Below, one piece after another: positions 59,238-64,000 of a DNA stretch of 64,000 bases. The stretch lies in assembly GCF_031020795.1 (NCBI RefSeq), contig NZ_JAVHJP010000008.1:124001-188000 (forward strand), read 5' to 3'. Each line of letters starts with the position of its first letter. Positions within the stretch are counted from its first letter, which is position 1. A program made the position numbers and the translations under genes. Origin of the DNA: Hydrogenophaga pseudoflava. GTDB lineage: Bacteria; Pseudomonadota; Gammaproteobacteria; Burkholderiales; Burkholderiaceae_C. The notes beneath the pieces are model-generated. The model worked only from the letters and a program-made list of their open reading frames with translations. It was not told where the DNA came from and did not search any database.

Positions 59238-62200
59238 ATGAACGCCCCACTGCCCGAGCACATCCGTCGCGCGCTCGAAACCGTCACGCTGGACGACAAA
59301 TACGCCCTGGACCACGGGCCCGCCTTCATGAGCGGGGTCCAGGCCCTGGTGAAGCTGCCGATGCTGCAGCGCCAGCGCGATGCCATGGTCGGCAAGAACA
59401 CCGCGGGCTTCGTCAGCGGCTACCGGGGCTCGCCCCTGGGTGGCTACGACCAGGCGCTGCAGAAGGCCGCGCCCTATCTGAAACAGCAGAACGTGGTGTT
59501 CCAGCCCGGGGTCAACGAGGAGCTGGCGGCCACGGCCGTGTGGGGTACGCAGCAGCTGGGTTTCGCGCCCAAGGGCAGCAACAAGTTCGACGGGGTGTTC
59601 GGCATCTGGTACGGCAAGGGCCCGGGCGTGGACCGCTGCTCCGACGTGTTCAAGCACGCCAACATGGCCGGCACCACGCCCTGGGGCGGCGTGATCGCGG
59701 TGGCCGGTGACGACCACGTGGCCAAGAGCTCCACAGCGGCCCACCAGAGCGACCACATTTTCAAGGCCTGCGGCCTGCCGGTGTTCTTCCCGTCCACGGT
59801 GCAGGAGATCCTGGATCTCGGTCTGCACGCGTTTGCCATGAGCCGCTTCAGCGGCGTGTGGACCGGCATGAAGACGATCCAGGAGATCGTCGAGTCCAGC
59901 GCCACCGCCATGATCGATCCCGAGCGGGTGCAGATCGTGATTCCCGAGTTCGACATGCCGCCGGGCGGCCTGCACATCCGCTGGCCCGACGCGGCGCTGG
60001 ACCAGGAGGCGCGGCTGTTCGACTACAAGTGGTACGCGGCGCTGGCCTACGTGCGCGCCAACAAGCTCAACCACAACGTGATCGACGGCCCGCACGACCG
60101 CTTCGGCCTGATCGCCAGCGGCAAGGCCTTCAACGACACGCGCCAGGCCCTGCTCGACCTGGGTCTGGACGACGCCACCTGCCGCCAGCTGGGCATCCGC
60201 CTGCACAAAGTGGCCGTGGTGTGGCCGCTGGAAGCGGGCATCACGCGCGAGTTCGCCACCGGGTTGCGCGAGATCCTGGTGGTGGAAGAGAAGCGCCAGG
60301 TCATCGAATACCAGCTCAAGGAAGAGCTCTACAACTGGCGCCCGGACGTGCGCCCCAACGTGCTGGGCAAGTTCGACGAGGTCGAAGGCGATTACTCGGG
60401 CGGCGAGTGGAGCCGCCCCAACCCCAGCAGCCACCAGCTGCTGCGTGCGAACGCCGACCTGAACCCGGCCCTGATCGCGCGCGCCATTGCGCGGCGCCTG
60501 AAGAAGCTGGGCATTCCCTCGGACATCGAGGCCCGCATCGACGCACAGCTGGCCATCCTCGACGCGCAGGAGCGCTCGACCCAGACCCTGCTGGCCGGTG
60601 CCTCGGCCGACGCCAACCGCCAGCCTTGGTTCTGTTCGGGCTGCCCGCACAACACCTCGACCCGCGTGCCCGAAGGCTCGCGCGCCATGGCCGGCATCGG
60701 CTGCCACTTCATGACCATCTGGATGGACCGCGCCACCGTGGGCTTCACCCAGATGGGCGGCGAGGGCGTGCCCTGGGTCGGCCAGCAGCCGTTCAGCAAC
60801 GACCAGCACATGTTCGCCAACCTGGGCGACGGCACCTACTTCCACAGCGGCCTGCTGGCGGTGCGCCAGAGCATTGCCTCGGGCGTGAACATCACCTACA
60901 AGATCCTCTACAACGACGCGGTCGCCATGACCGGTGGCCAGCAGGTGGGCGAACGGCCCGAGGGCCACTCGGTCGTGCAGATCGCGCAGAGCATGCGCGC
61001 CGAGGGCGCGGTCAAGATCACCATCGTCACCGACGAGCCGGAGAAGTACGCGGCGGTGCAGGGGCTGCCCAGCGGCATCGCCATCCAGCACCGCGACACC
61101 CTGGATGCCGTGCAGCGCGAGTTCCGCGAGATCAAGGGCACGACGGTCATCATCTACGACCAGACCTGCGCCACCGAAAAGCGCCGCCGCCGCAAGCGCG
61201 GCACCATGGCGGAGCCGGACAAACGGGTGGTCATCAACGAGCTGGTCTGCGAGGGCTGCGGCGACTGCGGCGAGCAGAGCAACTGCCTTTCCGTGGAGCC
61301 GCTGGAGACCGAGTTCGGCCGCAAGCGCCGCATCAACCAGAGCAGCTGCAACAAGGACTTCTCCTGCGTCAAGGGCTTCTGCCCCAGCTTCGTCACCGTT
61401 CAGGGCGGCCAGCTGCGCAAGAAGGACAAGAAGGGCGCGGCCCTGGCCTGGTCCGGCGCCGAGCCGCCGCTGCCGCGCCTGCCCCAGCTGACCGACGAGG
61501 CCTGGGGCATCGTGGTGGCCGGTGTGGGCGGCACGGGTGTCATCACCATCGGCCAGTTGCTGGGCATGGCCGCGCACATCGAAGGCAAGGGCATCGTCAC
61601 GCAGGACGCAGCGGGCCTGGCGCAAAAGGGTGGCGCGACCTGGAGCCATGTGCTGATCGGCGCCAGCCAGGACCACATCCGCACCACGCGCGTGGGCACG
61701 GCCTCGGCCGACCTGGTGATCGGCTGCGACCCCCTCGTGGCCGCCGGCAAGGAGACGCTGCAGCGCCTGCGCGCCGGCCGCAGCCATGTGGCCCTGAACA
61801 CCAGCGCCACCCCCACGGCCGCGTTCGTGAAGAACCCGCAGTGGCAGAACCCGGCGCAGGCCTGTGTGGAGTCGCTGGTCGCCGCGCTGGGCGATGCCGC
61901 GGTCGGCCGTTTCGACGCCGAAGCCGCCGCCACGCGACTGATGGGCGACTCGATCTACACCAACCCCATGATGCTGGGCTACGCGTGGCAGAAGGGCTGG
62001 GTGCCGCTGGGGCTGGAGTCGCTGATGCGCGCCATCGAGCTCAATGCGGTGCAGGTGGAGAAGAACAGGCAGGCCTTCGAATGGGGCCGCCGCGCCGCCC
62101 ACGACCCGCAGGCCATGGCGGCGCTGCTGGCGCCGGCCACCCCGGCACAGGTGATCCAGTTCAAGAAGCGCGACACCGTCGAGGAACTGGTGGCGCGTCG

Positions 62201-62831
62201 CGTCGAGTTCCTGACGGCCTACCAGAACGCCGCCTACGCCCGGACCTACCAGGACTTCGTCGAGAAGGTGCGCCAGGCCGAAAGCCGCCTGGGCAAGACG
62301 GCGCTGACCGAGGCGGTGGCGCGCTACCTGTTCAAGCTGATGGCCTACAAGGACGAGTACGAGGTGGCGCGCCTGCACACCGACCCGGCCTTCCGGGCGC
62401 AGATCGCCGAGCAGTTCGAGGGCGACTACCGCCTGCAGCTGCACCTGGCGCCGCCGCTGTTCGCGAAGACGAACGACAAGGGCGAACTGATCAAGCAGAC
62501 CTATGGCCCCTGGATGCTCAAGGCCATGGCGGTGCTGGCCCGATTCAAGGGTCTGCGCGGCACCGCGCTGGACGTGTTCGGCCGCACCGAGGAGCGCCGC
62601 ACCGAGCGCGAACTGATCATGCGGTACCGCGCCGACATCGAGGGCCTGCTGGCCGGTCTGAACGCCGATTCCCATGCCCTCGCCCTGGAAGTCGCGCGCC
62701 TGCCCGAGCAGATCCGCGGCTACGGCCACGTCAAGGCCCGGCACCTGTCGGCCGTGCAGACCCGGCGCGAGCAGCTGCTGGCCCAGTGGCGCGAGAGCAC
62801 CGCTGGCGCGCCGCGCAGCCGGGCCGCCTGA
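59238..62831 (+). CDS. Indolepyruvate ferredoxin oxidoreductase (fused alpha/beta)
   Basis: 1197 residues, AGGAGA site 7 bp before the ATG. A single chain combines the TPP-dependent 2-oxoacid oxidoreductase halves: N-terminal GFVSGYRGSPLGGYD, the middle FCSGCPHNTST, MAGIGCHFM, MGGEGVPWVGQQPF and FANLGDGTYFHSG (TPP region), a Cys cluster CEGCGDCGEQSNC (from Cys671) with further Cys at SSCNKDFSCVKGFCPS for Fe-S binding, and the gamma-type domain VAGVGGTGVITIGQLLGMAA. It oxidatively decarboxylates aryl or branched 2-oxoacids to acyl-CoA. Fused forms are common in betaproteobacteria. Control by the divergent Lrp-type protein is likely. Confidence 0.95.
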   Translation: MNAPLPEHIRRALETVTLDDKYALDHGPAFMSGVQALVKLPMLQRQRDAMVGKNTAGFVSGYRGSPLGGYDQALQKAAPYLKQQNVVFQPGVNEELAATAVWGTQQLGFAPKGSNKFDGVFGIWYGKGPGVDRCSDVFKHANMAGTTPWGGVIAVAGDDHVAKSSTAAHQSDHIFKACGLPVFFPSTVQEILDLGLHAFAMSRFSGVWTGMKTIQEIVESSATAMIDPERVQIVIPEFDMPPGGLHIRWPDAALDQEARLFDYKWYAALAYVRANKLNHNVIDGPHDRFGLIASGKAFNDTRQALLDLGLDDATCRQLGIRLHKVAVVWPLEAGITREFATGLREILVVEEKRQVIEYQLKEELYNWRPDVRPNVLGKFDEVEGDYSGGEWSRPNPSSHQLLRANADLNPALIARAIARRLKKLGIPSDIEARIDAQLAILDAQERSTQTLLAGASADANRQPWFCSGCPHNTSTRVPEGSRAMAGIGCHFMTIWMDRATVGFTQMGGEGVPWVGQQPFSNDQHMFANLGDGTYFHSGLLAVRQSIASGVNITYKILYNDAVAMTGGQQVGERPEGHSVVQIAQSMRAEGAVKITIVTDEPEKYAAVQGLPSGIAIQHRDTLDAVQREFREIKGTTVIIYDQTCATEKRRRRKRGTMAEPDKRVVINELVCEGCGDCGEQSNCLSVEPLETEFGRKRRINQSSCNKDFSCVKGFCPSFVTVQGGQLRKKDKKGAALAWSGAEPPLPRLPQLTDEAWGIVVAGVGGTGVITIGQLLGMAAHIEGKGIVTQDAAGLAQKGGATWSHVLIGASQDHIRTTRVGTASADLVIGCDPLVAAGKETLQRLRAGRSHVALNTSATPTAAFVKNPQWQNPAQACVESLVAALGDAAVGRFDAEAAATRLMGDSIYTNPMMLGYAWQKGWVPLGLESLMRAIELNAVQVEKNRQAFEWGRRAAHDPQAMAALLAPATPAQVIQFKKRDTVEELVARRVEFLTAYQNAAYARTYQDFVEKVRQAESRLGKTALTEAVARYLFKLMAYKDEYEVARLHTDPAFRAQIAEQFEGDYRLQLHLAPPLFAKTNDKGELIKQTYGPWMLKAMAVLARFKGLRGTALDVFGRTEERRTERELIMRYRADIEGLLAGLNADSHALALEVARLPEQIRGYGHVKARHLSAVQTRREQLLAQWRESTAGAPRSRAA

Positions 62832-62887
62832 GCCAGGCCCCTGTCCGGCCAATCTCCCCCGGTCGCCGGCCTGGGGAGGCCGCGACT

Positions 62888-62893
62888 TACAAT
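62888..62893 (+). promoter_or_regulatory. -10 box (TACAAT) of the yajC-secD operon
   Basis: TACAAT lies 84 bp upstream of the yajC GTG, in the 145-bp gap after ior. A start near 62900 gives a leader of about 77 nt that contains the hairpin at 62909-62939. No clear -35 is visible. Confidence 0.55.
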
Positions 62894-62908
62894 GACCGGT
62901 TCCGCCGC

Positions 62909-62939
62909 AAGGCCCGGCTGGGTGCGCCCACCGGGCCTT
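62909..62939 (+). other. Stable stem-loop in the yajC leader
   Basis: AAGGCCCG (62909-62916) pairs with CGGGCCTT (62932-62939); inside it TGGG (62919-62922) pairs with CCCA (62927-62930). Only CGGTTTG follows, so it is not a good terminator. It may protect or regulate the mRNA for yajC and secD. Confidence 0.5.
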
Positions 62940-62976
62940 CGGTTTGTCCCCTGACCTTTTCGTTGGAGACCGTCCC

Positions 62977-63300
62977 GTGTTCATTTCTTCTGCATATGCC
63001 CAGGCCGCCGCAGGCGCCGGCGACACCCAGAGCACCCTGATCAGCATGCTGCCCTTGGTGCTGATGTTCGTGGTGCTGTACTTCGTGATGATCCGGCCCC
63101 AGATGAAGCGCCAGAAAGAGCACAAGGCCATGATCGAGGCCCTGGCCAAGGGCGACGAGATCGTGACCGCCGGCGGCTTCCTGGGCAAGGTCTCCAAGAT
63201 CGGCGAGACCTACATCGGCGTGGAACTCGCCGACGGCATGGAAGTCCAGATGCAGCGCACCGCGGTTGTCCAGGTGCTGCCCAAGGGAACCATCAAGTAA
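62977..63300 (+). CDS. yajC: Preprotein translocase subunit YajC
   Basis: 107 residues with a GTG start and a GGAG site. One membrane helix (about 24-44: LISMLPLVLMFVVLYFVMIR) is followed by RPQMKRQKEHKAMIEALAKGD and the small beta domain EIVTAGGFLGKVSKI. It is an accessory of SecDF-YidC at the inner membrane. An in-frame start at 62944 would add a non-family extension without a ribosome site. secD follows 24 bp later, the usual order; tgt, normally just upstream, is replaced here by ior. Confidence 0.95.
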   Translation: MFISSAYAQAAAGAGDTQSTLISMLPLVLMFVVLYFVMIRPQMKRQKEHKAMIEALAKGDEIVTAGGFLGKVSKIGETYIGVELADGMEVQMQRTAVVQVLPKGTIK

Positions 63301-63324
63301 CCAGCCGGTGCCGAAGGCCCTGAC

Positions 63325-64000
63325 ATGAACCGTTATCCGCTCTGGAAGTACCTGGTCATCGCGCTGGCGCTGGTGATCGGGGTGCTGTATTCGCTGCCCA
63401 ACCTGTTCGGCGAATCGCCGGCGGTGCAGGTTTCGGCCGCCCGCTCCTCCGTCAAGGTCGACGAGACCACGCTGACGCGGGTCGAGCAGGCACTGGGTCG
63501 TGAGAGCCTGACGCCCACGCTGACCCAGCTGGAGGGCGGCTCGGTCAGGGCCCGCTTCGATTCCACCGACAACCAGCTCAAGGCGCGCGACGCCATCGAG
63601 CGCACGCTCAATCCCGATCCAGCCAACCCGAGTTTTGTGGTGGCACTGAATCTGGTGCCGCGCACCCCGGCCTGGCTGGCGGGCATCGGTGCCGCACCGA
63701 TGTACCTCGGCCTGGATCTGCGCGGGGGCGTGCACTTCATGCTGCAGGTCGACATGCCGGCGGCGCTGCAGCGCAAGACCGATGTGCTGGCCACCGACCT
63801 GCGCACCGCGCTGCGCGAGAAGAATGTGCGCCACGGTGGCATCCAGCGCAACGCGACGACCATTGAACTGCGCGCCCGTGACGAGGCCACCGCCACAGCG
63901 ATCGAAAACCTGATCGCTGACCAGTTCGCCGATCTGCAGGTGGCGCGCGCGCCCGAAGGCGCCGAGTTCCGCCTCACGGCCACGCTCAAGCCGCAGGCGG
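63325..64000 (+). CDS. secD: Protein translocase subunit SecD, 3'-truncated
   Basis: The frame is open to the window edge; 225 codons are visible. MNRYPLWKYLVIALALVIGVL starts with a basic end and the first membrane helix, then PNLFGESPAVQVS and GLDLRGGVHFMLQVDM, the SecD signature (GLDLRGG). Periplasmic P1 sequence follows. SecD uses the proton gradient to drive late steps of protein translocation with SecF and YajC. Betaproteobacterial SecD proteins are about 620 residues, so roughly two thirds is missing. Confidence 0.95.
   Translation, partial: MNRYPLWKYLVIALALVIGVLYSLPNLFGESPAVQVSAARSSVKVDETTLTRVEQALGRESLTPTLTQLEGGSVRARFDSTDNQLKARDAIERTLNPDPANPSFVVALNLVPRTPAWLAGIGAAPMYLGLDLRGGVHFMLQVDMPAALQRKTDVLATDLRTALREKNVRHGGIQRNATTIELRARDEATATAIENLIADQFADLQVARAPEGAEFRLTATLKPQA

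Noticed and set aside
62833..62874. CCAGGCC/GGCCTGG inverted repeat after ior as a terminator
   Set aside because: The loop is 28 nt and no T-run follows.
58548..63197. A 1549-codon open frame on the minus strand, antisense to the whole ior gene and continuous with lrp
   Set aside because: Only the last 169 codons (from 59057) match a family. The rest is His/Arg/Ala/Gly-rich with no domain, the mirror image of the GC-biased codons of ior.

Overview
The window is a high-GC (roughly two thirds G+C) chromosomal segment of a betaproteobacterium, most likely Burkholderiales and probably Comamonadaceae or a close relative. This rests on remembered gene-family resemblance (GlnE, YhdP, TfpZ, DUF3717/DUF1289, YajC-SecD), on TACAAT/TAAAAT-type -10 boxes, and on a GC-rich dispersed repeat next to glnE of a kind I associate with that family. 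No tRNA, rRNA, insertion sequence, phage remnant or CRISPR array was seen. Most genes are in tight operons, many joined by ATGA or GTGA start/stop overlaps.

Layout. 1-9615 is mixed housekeeping: a truncated class II cyclic-nucleotide phosphodiesterase, a type IV pilin with a sigma-54 promoter and a TfpZ accessory gene, moaC, a BepA-like M48 protease, a small membrane protein, a TerC-family protein under a manganese-type yybP-ykoY riboswitch, a DUF3717/DUF1289 protein, a stand-alone diiron-type MBL protein, purB and a glutathione transferase. 9631-16853 (minus strand) is an eight-gene membrane-lipid modification operon (FAD oxidoreductase, DUF1365, CFA-synthase-like methyltransferase, chalcone-isomerase-like protein, GPH-type transporter, DUF3833 lipoprotein, SDR, NTF2-like). 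A close match to an ECF/RpoE-type promoter (GGAACTT-N17-TCAAT) lies upstream of it, and a 20-bp perfect palindrome lies further upstream. It resembles the singlet-oxygen-responsive RSP1087-1091 group of Rhodobacter.

17337-29121 holds glnE divergent from yhdP with only 14 bp between them, a nitrilase-fold amidase, a PAS histidine kinase and FixJ-like regulator, a 46-codon membrane protein ORF, and mltA. The last two diverge and share start-codon bases.

29129-53056 (minus strand) is a 19-gene Wzx/Wzy-type exopolysaccharide locus. It has an export pore (Wza-like), an initiating transferase (WbaP-like), ManC, GalE, five glycosyltransferases, a polymerase, a flippase, a pyruvyltransferase, an acyltransferase and a fused co-polymerase/tyrosine kinase. 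Less usual members are a J-domain membrane protein, a GMC oxidoreductase next to a DegT aminotransferase, a WNEP glycoside hydrolase and a VanZ-like protein.

53311-58347 (minus strand) is the best candidate for an undescribed system. It is a six-gene operon with a PapD-like chaperone, an unusually short outer-membrane barrel ending in an SdrD/carboxypeptidase-regulatory-like domain, and four small secreted proteins, two of which end in the same pilin-like beta-strand. I read it as a divergent chaperone-usher-like surface fibre. 58548-64000 holds an Lrp/AsnC regulator divergent from a fused indolepyruvate ferredoxin oxidoreductase, then yajC and the start of secD.
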